Below, in pieces: positions 1-9,058 of a stretch of DNA of 64,000 nucleotides (its first letter is position 1; each line of letters opens with the position of its first letter). The translations under genes and the position numbers were made by a program. The DNA comes from Hamadaea sp. GTDB taxonomy: Bacteria > Actinomycetota > Actinomycetes > Mycobacteriales > Micromonosporaceae. The stretch covers positions 62,001 through 126,000 of the forward strand of contig NZ_JABFVK010000049.1 of assembly GCF_013362815.1 (NCBI RefSeq). Reading direction: 5' to 3'. A model generated the notes under the pieces. The model had not been told where the DNA came from, made no database searches, and saw nothing but the letters and a program-made list of their open reading frames with translations.

Positions 1-680
1 AGGAAGTACCGGCGGTACTCGACGAACCGCGGGTCGCTGCGGTCGCGCGTACCAGGGAGGTCGATGAGCCGATCGGCGGCGAGCCGCCCGTCCCGGAGGA
101 CCGCGACCCGGTCGGCGAGCCGGACGGCCTCCTCGACGTCGTGCGTGACGAGGACGACGGCCGGCCGATGCCGCGCGACGAGGTCGCCGACCAGGTCCTG
201 CATCTGGAGCCGAGTCAGGGCGTCGAGCGCGGCGAACGGCTCGTCCAGCAGCAGCAGTTGCGGACGGCGTACGAGGGCGCGGGCCAGCGCGACGCGTTGG
301 GCCTCGCCGCCCGACAGCGTCACCGGCCACCGCCGGGCGGCGTCGGGCAAGCCGACCTCGGCCAGCGCCGACCGGCCGACCTCCCGGGCGCTGCGCGGCT
401 GGCCGATCGTGACGTTGGGCAGCACTCGCCGGGCCGGGACGAGCCGCGGCTCCTGGAACACCGTGGTACGCCGCTCGGGCACGAGCACCTCGCCCGAGTC
501 GGGCCGTTCGAGCCCGGCCAGGATGCGCAGCAGCGTCGTCTTGCCGGTGCCGCTCGGTCCCAGCAGCGCCAGGAACTCCCCGGCTTCGAGGTCGAGGCCG
601 ATGTCGTCCAGCACCGTCTTCGTGCCGAAGCGCTTGGTGAGCCCGCGAAGCTGGACAGCCGGCGGGCGTACGGGGCTCAT
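1..680 (-). CDS. ABC transporter ATP-binding protein (nitrate/sulfonate/taurine type), C-terminus cut by window edge
   Basis: Own minus-strand translation: MSPVRPPAVQLRGLTKRFGTKTVLDDIGLDLEAGEFLALLGPSGTGKTTLLRILAGLE...LSGGEAQRVALARALVRRPQLLLLDEPFAALD...VLVTHDVEEAVRLADR, giving Walker A, signature and Walker B. ATGA overlap with the upstream permease. Not in the ORF track because it runs off base 1. Confidence 0.93.
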   Translation of the reverse strand, partial: MSPVRPPAVQLRGLTKRFGTKTVLDDIGLDLEAGEFLALLGPSGTGKTTLLRILAGLERPDSGEVLVPERRTTVFQEPRLVPARRVLPNVTIGQPRSAREVGRSALAEVGLPDAARRWPVTLSGGEAQRVALARALVRRPQLLLLDEPFAALDALTRLQMQDLVGDLVARHRPAVVLVTHDVEEAVRLADRVAVLRDGRLAADRLIDLPGTRDRSDPRFVEYRRYF

Positions 681-1522
681 CGGGCCTCCTGATGCCGCCG
701 CCAAGGCATGGCCAGCCGCTCCAGTCCGCGTACGCCGAGATCGATCGCGATGCCGAGCACGGCGTACAGGAGGATGCAGAGCACCATGTAGTCGTTGCGG
801 TAGTACTGCTGGGCCAGCGTCACGAGGTAGCCGATCCCGGCGGTCGCACCGACTTGCTCGGCCGCGATCAACCCGACGAGGCTGACGGACAGGCTGATCC
901 GCAACGCCATCAGGATGTTCGGCAACGCGGTCGGCAGGATGACCCCGGCGACCAGGCGTACGCCGGACAACCCGAAGGTGCGCGCCGCCTCGACGAGCTT
1001 CCGGTCGACCCCGCGCACCCCGAGATACGTGTACGCATACATCGGGCTGGCGGTGGCGACCGCGATGAGGACGACCTTGAACAGCTCGTCGACGCCGAAC
1101 CAGGAGATGAACAGCGGCACCAGCGCCAGGAACGGCACGGCTCGCTTCATCTGCATCACGGGGTCGGCGAGGCGCTCCCCGATCGCCGACAGCCCCGTCC
1201 ACAGCCCGAGCAGCAGCCCGGCCAGTGTTCCGATGAGGACACCGGGAGCGGCCCGGGCGAAGGACGCGAGCAGGTAATCGGCGAGCTGCCCGGTCGCCGC
1301 CAGCTCGCGCAGCGCGCGCACGACCGCGCCCGGCCCGGCCAGCACCTCCTCGGAGATCAGACCGCGGCTTGTCGCGTACCACCAAAGGAAGAGGAGAAGC
1401 ACCGGGACGACGAGCCGGGCTACCAGCGAGACCACCCGCCGAGGCCGCCGCGTGCCCAGAAAGCGCGGCGTGACCAGCGGCGCGGCGGGCGCGGTGAGCG
1501 GCGGATCGATGACGGCGGTCAT
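677..1522 (-). CDS. ABC transporter permease (SsuC/TauC-like)
   Basis: Hydrophobic protein with binding-protein-dependent permease signature (ALRISLSVSLVGLIAAEQVGATAGIGYLV); overlaps neighbours on both sides. Confidence 0.92.
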   Translation of the reverse strand: MTAVIDPPLTAPAAPLVTPRFLGTRRPRRVVSLVARLVVPVLLLFLWWYATSRGLISEEVLAGPGAVVRALRELAATGQLADYLLASFARAAPGVLIGTLAGLLLGLWTGLSAIGERLADPVMQMKRAVPFLALVPLFISWFGVDELFKVVLIAVATASPMYAYTYLGVRGVDRKLVEAARTFGLSGVRLVAGVILPTALPNILMALRISLSVSLVGLIAAEQVGATAGIGYLVTLAQQYYRNDYMVLCILLYAVLGIAIDLGVRGLERLAMPWRRHQEAR

Positions 1523-2526
1523 GACAGCAGGAGGAAGACGTCGGCCGGCGCGACGGTGTCCTTGACCACGCCGTAGCGGGCGAACAGCTCCGAGACCGAG
1601 GTGACCGCCGCGCCGTCAGCCGTCGTGACCAGGCGCGGGACCTGCGCATAGCGAGCCTTCTCGATCTCCAGCTTGAGCCGGTCGCCGGTGATCGCGGTCG
1701 GACCCTGCTGGAGGAAGACGTTCTGGAACTTCTCCGGCTCGTGCTTGGCCTGCTGGGTCAGCTCGCGGAGGACGTCGAGGTAGACCTTGACCGCCTCCGG
1801 ATGCTGCTGCAGCAACTCCAGCCGCGCGGCCACAATGGACAGATCCTGGTCCGGCAGGTCGCGACCGTGCACCAGGACCCGCGCGCCCTTCGCGACGACC
1901 TGCGGGTACGCGTTGACGATGGCCCACCAGGCGTCGACCTTGCCGGTGGCGAACGCGGAGGCCGCCTGATCGAGTCCAAGGTAGACACGTTCCACCTTGT
2001 CGACCGGGATGTTCGCCTGCTGCAACGCAAGCAACAGGAGGTATTCACCCCGGCCGCCCTTGTTGACGGCGACCCGCCTGCCGACCAGATCGGCGACCGA
2101 CTTGATCGGGCTGTCGGCCGGGACGACCAGCCCGTCCGTCTGCGGAGCGGCGGTGTCGGTGACCGGATCGGTGACGGCGAAGACGCGGATGTCGGAGCTG
2201 TTGGCCAGATATCCGAGGACCGGCGAGATCGCACCGGCCAGCACGTTCACCGATCCGGCGTGGACGGCGTCGGCCGTGGCGGTGAACGAGGCGTACGAGC
2301 CGCCCCATTCGACCTTCGCATTCACCGCCGCCAGCCGCTTCTCCAGAATCCCCTCGCGTTTGGCGTACGCGAGCGGGCCGGCGTTGCCGGGATCCTGCAA
2401 TTTCAGGACCGCCCCGCCCGAACCGGCGGCGGCGTCCGCTCCCGCGTCGCAGGCGCTGAGCCCGACGGCCGCGGCGGACAAGAGAGCGGTCGTGGCCGCG
2501 ACGAGCAGCCTTCGGGGTACGCGCAT
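1519..2526 (-). CDS. ABC transporter substrate-binding lipoprotein (SsuA/NrtA-like)
   Basis: Signal/lipobox-like N-terminus (LLSAAAVGLSACDAG) followed by an NMT1/SsuA-like fold; first gene of the operon. Confidence 0.9.
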   Translation of the reverse strand: MRVPRRLLVAATTALLSAAAVGLSACDAGADAAAGSGGAVLKLQDPGNAGPLAYAKREGILEKRLAAVNAKVEWGGSYASFTATADAVHAGSVNVLAGAISPVLGYLANSSDIRVFAVTDPVTDTAAPQTDGLVVPADSPIKSVADLVGRRVAVNKGGRGEYLLLLALQQANIPVDKVERVYLGLDQAASAFATGKVDAWWAIVNAYPQVVAKGARVLVHGRDLPDQDLSIVAARLELLQQHPEAVKVYLDVLRELTQQAKHEPEKFQNVFLQQGPTAITGDRLKLEIEKARYAQVPRLVTTADGAAVTSVSELFARYGVVKDTVAPADVFLLLS

Positions 2527-2558
2527 GACGAGGAACTCCTTGACGACAGGTGATCAGG

Positions 2559-2591
2559 TAATTCCTATCGTTCCCATGGGAATTATGGGAA
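2559..2591. promoter_or_regulatory. Dyad operator-like region upstream of the ABC operon
   Basis: TAATTCC (2559-2565) and GGAATTA (2579-2585) form an inverted repeat; the perfect 12-bp palindrome TTCCCATGGGAA sits at 2571-2582. Confidence 0.5.
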
Positions 2592-2637
2592 TCAAGCGCG
2601 GTCCCAGGGGGCGGGATAACCAGTTTGTGAACGCGGC

Positions 2638-2680
2638 ATCAAGATCCGGCGCCCACGCGTTAAGAAACCGTCAAGATCCG
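2638..2680 (+). promoter_or_regulatory. Candidate OmpR/KdpE-family direct-repeat site upstream of the KimA-like gene
   Basis: GTTAAG (2659-2664) and GTCAAG (2670-2675) are 11 bp apart; a further ATCAAGATCCG lies upstream (2638-2648). Confidence 0.4.
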
Positions 2681-2714
2681 CGTCGCGAAACCAAGGCGGG
2701 CCTTCACTAGGGCC

Positions 2715-4694
2715 GTGTTCGAGGTATTCAAGCGCCTGGTCGTAGGCCGCCCCCTCCGCAGCGACCGGCTCGGCGAGCAGCTGCTCTCCAAGCGGATCGC
2801 ACTGCCGGTCTTCGCCAGCGACCCCCTCTCCTCCGTCGCGTACGCCACTCAGGAGATCCTGCTCGTCCTGACGCTCGGCGGGTTGGCGTACCTGTATCTG
2901 GCGCCGTGGGTGGGGCTGGGGGTCATCGTCCTGCTGGCCGTCGTCGTGCTGTCGTACCGGCAGGTGGTGAAGGCGTACCCGAGCGGCGGCGGCTCGTATG
3001 AGGTGGCGAGCACCAACCTCGGGCCGTCGGCCGGGCTCGTCGTGGCGGCCGCGCTGCTCGTCGACTACGTGATGACCGTGGCCGTGTCGGTGGCGGCCGG
3101 CGTGGACAACATCATCTCGGCGTTCCCGGCGATGAATCCCTGGCGGGTGCCGGTCAATCTGGTCTTCGTCGCCATCCTCATGGCGATGAACCTGCGCGGC
3201 GTGAAGGAATCCGGGCGGATCTTCGCCGTGCCGACCTACATGTTCGTCGTCGGCGTGCTCATCATGATCGTGACCGGCTTCGTCCGGGTCGCCTTCGGGG
3301 ATGCGCCGGTGGCCGAGAGCGCCGGGTGGAACGTCGTCGCCGAACCCGGGCACGTCGGGCTGTCCGGGTTGGCGCTGCTGTTCCTCGCGCTGCGAGCGTT
3401 CTCCTCGGGCTGCACGGCGCTGACCGGAGCCGAGGCGATCTCGAACGGCGTACCGGCGTTCAAGCCACCCAAGGGCGAAAACGCCGCCCGGACGATGGCC
3501 GCCATGGGTCTGCTGTCGATCGTCATGTTCGGCGGCATCACGGCGCTGGCCCTGGTGTCGAAGGTGCACTACGTCGAGAACACCTGCGATCTGGTCGGCT
3601 ACCCGGGCGACTGCGCGAACGAGGCGCAGCGCACCGTCATCGCCCAGCTCGCGTCGGCGGTGTTCGGCGGATCCAGTTCGATCGGCTTCTTCTACATCCA
3701 GGCGGCGACCGCGCTGATCCTGATTCTGGCGGCGAACACTGCGTTCAACGGTTTCCCGCTGCTCGGCTCGATCCTCGCCGAGCACCGCTATCTGCCTCGC
3801 CAGCTGCATACGCGGGGCGACCGGCTGGCGTACTCGAACGGGATCATCCTGCTGGCCGTCATCGCCGGTGCGCTGATCTACGCGTACAAGGGCTCGGTCA
3901 CCAGCCTCATCCAGCTCTACATCCTCGGGGTGTTCACCTCGTTCACCCTCTCCCAGACCGGCATGGTGCGGCATTGGAACCGGCTGCTGCGTACCGAGCG
4001 TGATCCGGGGCAGCGGCGGCGGATGCACCGCTCGAAGGCGATCAACGCGGTGGGGGCATGCTTCACCGGGTTGGTGCTCGTCATCGTCACGATCACGAAG
4101 TTCACGCATGGGGCGTACCTCGTGGTCATCGCGATCCCGGTGCTGTTCACGATGATGCGGGCGATCCGGCGGCACTATGACCGGGTCGCGACGGAGCTGA
4201 CGCCGGAGCCGGGCGGCATGCTGCTGCCGCCGCGCATCCACGCGGTCGTGCTGGTCTCGCGGCTGCACCGGCCGACGATCCGGGCGCTCGGCTTCGCCCG
4301 CGCCACCCGGCCGGACACGCTCACCGCGCTGACCGTCGCGATCACGCCCGATGAGGTACGCAACCTCCAGCAGGAGTGGGACGCCCACGACATCCCCGTG
4401 GCGCTGACGATCGTCGACTCCCCCTATCGCGACATCACCGGCTCGGTCCTGAACTTCATCGCGCGCCTGCACGCCGAGCATCCGCAGGATCTGATCTCCA
4501 TCTACATCCCCGAATACGTCGTCGGTCATTGGTGGGAGCATCTGCTGCACAACCAGTCTGCGCTGCGGCTCAAGGCGCGGTTGCTCTACAAGCGCGGGGT
4601 GATGGTCACGAGCGTGCCCTGGCAGCTCGCCTCGACCGGCACGCCCACGCCGGTCCCGGCCGAACTCCCCGCTCCGGCTGGGCATACCGGCTAA
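2715..4694 (+). CDS. APC-superfamily permease, KimA-like (K+ uptake family)
   Basis: RLVVGRPLRSDRLGEQLLSKRIALPVFASDPLSSVAYATQEILLVL...PSGGGSYEVA...LLVDYVMTVAVSVAAGVDNIISAFPA...AFSSGCTALTGAEAISNGVPAFK matches remembered B. subtilis KimA (YdaO) motifs closely. GTG start. Confidence 0.85.
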   Translation: MFEVFKRLVVGRPLRSDRLGEQLLSKRIALPVFASDPLSSVAYATQEILLVLTLGGLAYLYLAPWVGLGVIVLLAVVVLSYRQVVKAYPSGGGSYEVASTNLGPSAGLVVAAALLVDYVMTVAVSVAAGVDNIISAFPAMNPWRVPVNLVFVAILMAMNLRGVKESGRIFAVPTYMFVVGVLIMIVTGFVRVAFGDAPVAESAGWNVVAEPGHVGLSGLALLFLALRAFSSGCTALTGAEAISNGVPAFKPPKGENAARTMAAMGLLSIVMFGGITALALVSKVHYVENTCDLVGYPGDCANEAQRTVIAQLASAVFGGSSSIGFFYIQAATALILILAANTAFNGFPLLGSILAEHRYLPRQLHTRGDRLAYSNGIILLAVIAGALIYAYKGSVTSLIQLYILGVFTSFTLSQTGMVRHWNRLLRTERDPGQRRRMHRSKAINAVGACFTGLVLVIVTITKFTHGAYLVVIAIPVLFTMMRAIRRHYDRVATELTPEPGGMLLPPRIHAVVLVSRLHRPTIRALGFARATRPDTLTALTVAITPDEVRNLQQEWDAHDIPVALTIVDSPYRDITGSVLNFIARLHAEHPQDLISIYIPEYVVGHWWEHLLHNQSALRLKARLLYKRGVMVTSVPWQLASTGTPTPVPAELPAPAGHTG

Positions 4695-4701
4695 TTTGGC
4701 G

Positions 4702-6129
4702 ATGATGAGCGACGCGCCCGTTCCGGCGGCCCAGGCTCGCCGGGTGCGTACCGGCGCGCTGGTGGGGCTCGTCTGCCTGGCCGCGCTGACCGGCATCCTC
4801 TTGCCGCTGCGCGATCACGTCTCGCTGGCCAGCGTCATCCTGCTCTACCTGGTGGCGGTCGTGATCACGGCGATCGCGGGCGGCCTGGCCGTGTCGCTCG
4901 CCGCCGCGGTGGCGGCCAACCTGCTGATCAACTTCTTCTTCGTGCCGCCCTACCACACCTTCCGGGTCGCCAGCGGCGACAACGTGATCACCCTCGTCGT
5001 GTCGATCTCGGTCGCCATAACCGTCAGCGTCGCGATGGACCTGGCCGCGCGTCAACGCGCGGCCGCTGCGCGTACCGGGGTCGAGGCCGCCCTGCTCGCG
5101 CGGATCAGTGCCGAGCCGGCCGCGGCCGGGTCCACGGAGTCTCTTCTCACACGGGTACGCCAGACGCTGCGGATGGATGCCGCTGCTCTCGTGGAGACCG
5201 ACGAGTCCGGAAAGGACCACGTCGTAGCGCAGTCGGGACGGAGCCTGACCGGTCAGCCGGTGCTCACCGTGCCGGCTGCCGCCGGGCTGAAGCTCGTGGT
5301 CGAGGGACCCGAGATCTTCGCGCCCGATCCCCGGTTCCTCGTCCGCATCGCCGCCGCGTCGGCCCGGGTGCTGCAGGCCGAACGGCTGGCCGCCGAAGCA
5401 GCCCAGGCCCGCGAGCTCGCCGAGATCGACCGTTTGCGATCAGCCCTGCTGGCGGCGGTCGGCCACGATCTGCGTACGCCGCTGGCCGGGATCAAGGCCG
5501 GCGTGTCCAGCCTGCGCGACCCCGACCTCCAGCTCGGCCCAGGTGAGCAGGCCGAACTGCTGGCGACGATCGAGGAGTCCGCCGACCGGATGGCCGACCT
5601 CGTCGAGAACCTCCTCGCGATGAGCCGCCTGCAAGCGGGCGCGCTCAGCGTCGACGCCCGCCCGATCGCCCTCGACGAAGTTGTCGCCGCGGCGATGTTG
5701 CACCAGCCGGAGCCCGGAGCTTCAGTGACCGTCGACGTCTCCGACGACCTGCCGTTGGCGTACGCCGATCCCGGGCTGCTCGAACGAGTCGTCGCGAACC
5801 TCATCGCCAACGCGGTGCACCACTGTCCACCCGGTACGCCGATCCTCGTCACCGCCGCGGCGACTGAAGACACCGTCGAACTTCGCGTCGTCGACCACGG
5901 GCCGGGCATCCTCCCCGCCGACCGGGATCGCGTCTTCGCCCCGTTCCAACGGCTGGGCGACCGCACGACGACCGGCGGGCTCGGCCTCGGGCTGGCGATC
6001 GCGCGCGGTTTCACCGAAGCCATGGACGGCACGCTGACCGCGTCGGACACCCCGGGTGGCGGTCTCACCGTGACCGTCGGCCTGCCTCGGGCCCAGCCGC
6101 CCGCCGTCGGTGGTGGAATCGACCGGTGA
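4702..6129 (+). CDS. KdpD-like sensor histidine kinase (DUF4118 TM domain + HisKA/HATPase)
   Basis: DUF4118-like four-helix segment ending FFFVPPYHTFRV; H-box AVGHDLRTPLAGIKAGVSSLR; G-box GGLGLGLAIARGF. Confidence 0.9.
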   Translation: MMSDAPVPAAQARRVRTGALVGLVCLAALTGILLPLRDHVSLASVILLYLVAVVITAIAGGLAVSLAAAVAANLLINFFFVPPYHTFRVASGDNVITLVVSISVAITVSVAMDLAARQRAAAARTGVEAALLARISAEPAAAGSTESLLTRVRQTLRMDAAALVETDESGKDHVVAQSGRSLTGQPVLTVPAAAGLKLVVEGPEIFAPDPRFLVRIAAASARVLQAERLAAEAAQARELAEIDRLRSALLAAVGHDLRTPLAGIKAGVSSLRDPDLQLGPGEQAELLATIEESADRMADLVENLLAMSRLQAGALSVDARPIALDEVVAAAMLHQPEPGASVTVDVSDDLPLAYADPGLLERVVANLIANAVHHCPPGTPILVTAAATEDTVELRVVDHGPGILPADRDRVFAPFQRLGDRTTTGGLGLGLAIARGFTEAMDGTLTASDTPGGGLTVTVGLPRAQPPAVGGGIDR

Positions 6130-6806
6130 CCCGAGTCCTGGTCGTCGACGACGATCGACAACTGCTCCGAGCCTTGCGCATCGCGCTGGCCGCCCGGGGG
6201 TACGAGGTCGTCCTCGCCCCCGACGGCACGACCGGGCTGGCCGCCGCCCAGCACACGCCGCCGGATCTCATGATCGTCGACCTCGGCCTGCCCGACCTCG
6301 ACGGAGTCGCCGTAGTGCAGGCGATTCGCGGCTGGTCCAGCGTCCCCATCCTGGTGCTGTCGGCCCGGCTCACCGAACAGTCGAAGATCGACGCGCTCGA
6401 CGCCGGGGCCGACGACTACGTCACCAAGCCGTTCGGCATGGGTGAACTACTCGCGCGCATCCGCGCGGCGATGCGGCGCACGACCCCGGCGGACACCCCC
6501 GCGGTCGTGACGACGGCCGCGTTCTCGGTGGACCTCGCCGCGAAGCGGGCCGTCGACGCCGCGGGTTCCGAAGTCCGGCTGACCCCGACCGAATGGCACC
6601 TGCTGGAGATGCTGCTACGCAATCCGGACCGCCTCATCACCCATCAGCAGCTGCTGCAGGAGGTGTGGGGGCCGCGGTACTCCACCGAGACCAACTACCT
6701 GCGGGTGCACATGGCCAATCTGCGGCGCAAACTCGAACCGGACCCGAGCCGGCCGCGCTATCTGCGTACCGACCCGGGACTGGGCTACCGCTTCGTCCCC
6801 GACTGA
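6126..6806 (+). CDS. Response regulator, OmpR/KdpE family
   Basis: VLVVDDDRQLLRAL...MIVDLGLPDLDG...DDYVTKPFG receiver plus winged-helix C-terminus; overlaps the kinase stop. Confidence 0.93.
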   Translation: MTRVLVVDDDRQLLRALRIALAARGYEVVLAPDGTTGLAAAQHTPPDLMIVDLGLPDLDGVAVVQAIRGWSSVPILVLSARLTEQSKIDALDAGADDYVTKPFGMGELLARIRAAMRRTTPADTPAVVTTAAFSVDLAAKRAVDAAGSEVRLTPTEWHLLEMLLRNPDRLITHQQLLQEVWGPRYSTETNYLRVHMANLRRKLEPDPSRPRYLRTDPGLGYRFVPD

Positions 6807-8197
6807 CGCGTACGCCAGAATCCTCCGCCCACGAGCGCTGCGGCCGCGATCGTGAGCGTGACCCCCGCGATCGTCAGGGCTTGCCGGAACTCCGCCGTCT
6901 GGTGAGCGTTCCAGCCCGCGGCCGTGATGTTGCCAGTGAACATCGCCGCGACGATGGTGCCGGCGACCGCGATGCCGATGCCGGAGGGGACCTGGGTGGC
7001 GGTGTCGGTGAGGGCCGCGCCGATGGTCGTGCGGTTGTCCGGCAGGCCGCGGAGGACGTTGACCCCGGCGACCACGCCGACCACCCGCAGCCCGGCGGCG
7101 ACCAGCACCAACGCGACCGCGACCCAGACGTAGCCGAGGTTGCCGAACAGGCCGTAGACGGCGAGCCCGAGCACGACGGCGGCGGCACTGATCCACGCGG
7201 CTCGATCGAGGCCGGCCCGCCGGACGAACGGGCCGATGAGCGCACCGCCCGCGATCAGGACGACCACCTGCGGCAACAGGCCGAGGGCCGCGAGCCCGGG
7301 CGCCCAGCCCCAGTCGAGTTGCAGCTGGAGGGTCACCAGGTAGCCGAGTCCGGCGATCGCGAGCCCGGCGGCGGCCTTGAACAGCAGCCCACCGGAGACC
7401 AGCGGGCGCGCGAGGAGTGCGAGGTCGAGCAGCGGATGGCGAGCCGTTCGCTCGCGGACGACGAAACCGATCGTCGCCAGCAGGGCGGCTGCCGTCACGA
7501 GCCACGGCGACCACGAGCCGAGGCCCTCCTCCACGAACAGCGTGGGCGCGATGAGGGCGAACCCGACGGAGGCCGTACCCAGCAGCGCACCGGCGACGTC
7601 GATCGGATCGCGATGAAGATCGGCGGCGACGTCGGCGGCGATGCCGAACCGCACCCCGAGGATCGCCAGTACGGCGATGGGCACGTTCACCAGCAGCAAC
7701 ACCTGCCAAGGCGCGACGGCGAGCACGAAACCGCCCACGGTCGGGCCGATCGCGAGCCCGACCAGTCCGACGGTCGAGATGAGCGTGGTCGCGTTCACCC
7801 GCAGGCGGTCGTCGTCGAACAGCCGGAAGGCCAGCGCCATCGAGCCGGGAGTAGTCATGGCGGCTGCGACGCCCATCGCGGCGCGTACGGCGATCAGCTG
7901 TTCCGCGGTGCTGACGAAGGCGGTGGCGAGGCTGGCGACGCCGAGGAGGGTCAGCCCGGCGAGCATGATCCGGCGACGGCCGAACCGGTCGGCGAGCGCG
8001 CCGAAGGCGAGCATCAAGCCGCCGAAGACGACTGCGTACGACCCCGTCACCCATTGCAGAGCGGCGGTCGAGGCGTGCAGGTCGCGGCCGATCGTGGGCA
8101 GCGCGACGTTGAGGATGGAGGTGTCCAGCATCTCGAAGAGGAACACCGCCGACAGCCCGGCGAGGGCCATCCAGGCTTCGCGCAGTGATCGATTCAT
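6785..8197 (-). CDS. MFS transporter (DHA2/EmrB-QacA type)
   Basis: FEMLDTSILNVALPTIGRDLHAS..., ~14 TM segments, LADRFGRRRIMLAG motif; divergent to a TetR gene. Confidence 0.9.
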   Translation of the reverse strand: MNRSLREAWMALAGLSAVFLFEMLDTSILNVALPTIGRDLHASTAALQWVTGSYAVVFGGLMLAFGALADRFGRRRIMLAGLTLLGVASLATAFVSTAEQLIAVRAAMGVAAAMTTPGSMALAFRLFDDDRLRVNATTLISTVGLVGLAIGPTVGGFVLAVAPWQVLLLVNVPIAVLAILGVRFGIAADVAADLHRDPIDVAGALLGTASVGFALIAPTLFVEEGLGSWSPWLVTAAALLATIGFVVRERTARHPLLDLALLARPLVSGGLLFKAAAGLAIAGLGYLVTLQLQLDWGWAPGLAALGLLPQVVVLIAGGALIGPFVRRAGLDRAAWISAAAVVLGLAVYGLFGNLGYVWVAVALVLVAAGLRVVGVVAGVNVLRGLPDNRTTIGAALTDTATQVPSGIGIAVAGTIVAAMFTGNITAAGWNAHQTAEFRQALTIAGVTLTIAAAALVGGGFWRTRQSGTKR

Positions 8198-8208
8198 GCT
8201 CCCAGTCT

Positions 8209-8264
8209 AGAACGGTGTTCTGATTTATACGAACGGTGTTCGACATGATGTGGAACACCGTTCG
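8209..8264. promoter_or_regulatory. Triple operator GAACGGTGTTC in the MFS/TetR divergent promoter
   Basis: AGAACGGTGTTCT (8209-8221), CGAACGGTGTTCG (8230-8242) and inverted GGAACACCGTTCG (8252-8264); the last two form a 12-bp perfect inverted repeat. Confidence 0.8.
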
Positions 8265-8285
8265 CCCACCCGCTAAACTGCGCAT

Positions 8286-9029
8286 ATGGCACCGACTCCG
8301 CACGAACGGCGCGCCGCCCGGCACCAGCTCGACACGTCGAACGCGCCCAAGGCCCGCCGTGGGCCGTCCGGCGGCAACAAGCAGCCGATCACGGTCGACG
8401 CCGTCGTCGCCACGGCCTTCGACCTCGTGCGGCGTGAGGGGTACGAGGCGCTCACGATGCGGCGGCTAGCCACTGCATTGGAGACCGGGCCCTCGTCGCT
8501 CTACGCCCACGTGGTCAACAAGGAGGATCTGGACGAGCTGCTCATCGGGCGGCTGTGCGCGGCGATCGAGTTGCCCGAGCCGGACCCCGCGAACTGGCGG
8601 CAGCAGATCGTCGACGTCTGCCGTCAGCTGCGCGATCAGTACCTGAGGTATCCGGGGATCTCGCAGGCGGCCTTCGCCGCCGCTCCGTCCAATCTCGACA
8701 CATTGCGGGTCGCCGAGGGCATGCTCGCGATCCTGCTCGCCGGGGGCGTCGAGGCGCAGGCGGCGGCCTGGGCGATCGACTCGCTCGTGCTCTACGTCAA
8801 CGCGTACAGCCTGGAGGTGTCGCTCGCCGAGCGGCGGACCGGCCATCGCCCGGAGGGCTGGGTGGTCGGCCGGGACGAACTGCTACGCCGATTCGCCGCG
8901 CTGCCCGACACGTTTCCGCAGACCAAGCGGTACGCCCCGGAGCTCACCGCCGGCACGGTCGACGACCGGTTCACCTTCACCCTCGGGCTGATGATCGACG
9001 GGTTGCCGGTCTCCCGGGCCGACCCGTAA
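8286..9029 (+). CDS. TetR/AcrR family transcriptional regulator
   Basis: VDAVVATAFDLVRREGYEALTMRRLATALETGPSSLYAHVVNKEDL HTH followed by a TetR C-terminal domain. Confidence 0.93.
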   Translation: MAPTPHERRAARHQLDTSNAPKARRGPSGGNKQPITVDAVVATAFDLVRREGYEALTMRRLATALETGPSSLYAHVVNKEDLDELLIGRLCAAIELPEPDPANWRQQIVDVCRQLRDQYLRYPGISQAAFAAAPSNLDTLRVAEGMLAILLAGGVEAQAAAWAIDSLVLYVNAYSLEVSLAERRTGHRPEGWVVGRDELLRRFAALPDTFPQTKRYAPELTAGTVDDRFTFTLGLMIDGLPVSRADP

Positions 9030-9058
9030 ACCGGCCGCGATCCGGGTATGGGACGCCC

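Noticed and set aside
64-885. 273-aa plus ORF at window start
   Set aside because: Overlaps the ABC ATPase, which is well supported on the minus strand.
692-1576. 294-aa plus ORF over the ABC permease
   Set aside because: Antisense shadow; composition not protein-like.
2527-2714. Possible ydaO (c-di-AMP) riboswitch ahead of the KimA-like gene
   Set aside because: The conserved ydaO core sequence blocks are not visible; only ~190 nt and dominated by operator-like repeats.
2592-4796. 734-aa minus-strand ORF opposite the KimA-like gene
   Set aside because: Arg/Asp/His-rich, no domain; high-GC antisense shadow of a clearly conserved CDS.
6593-8188. 531-aa plus-strand ORF opposite the MFS gene
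   Set aside because: Low-complexity R/D/Q/E antisense shadow.
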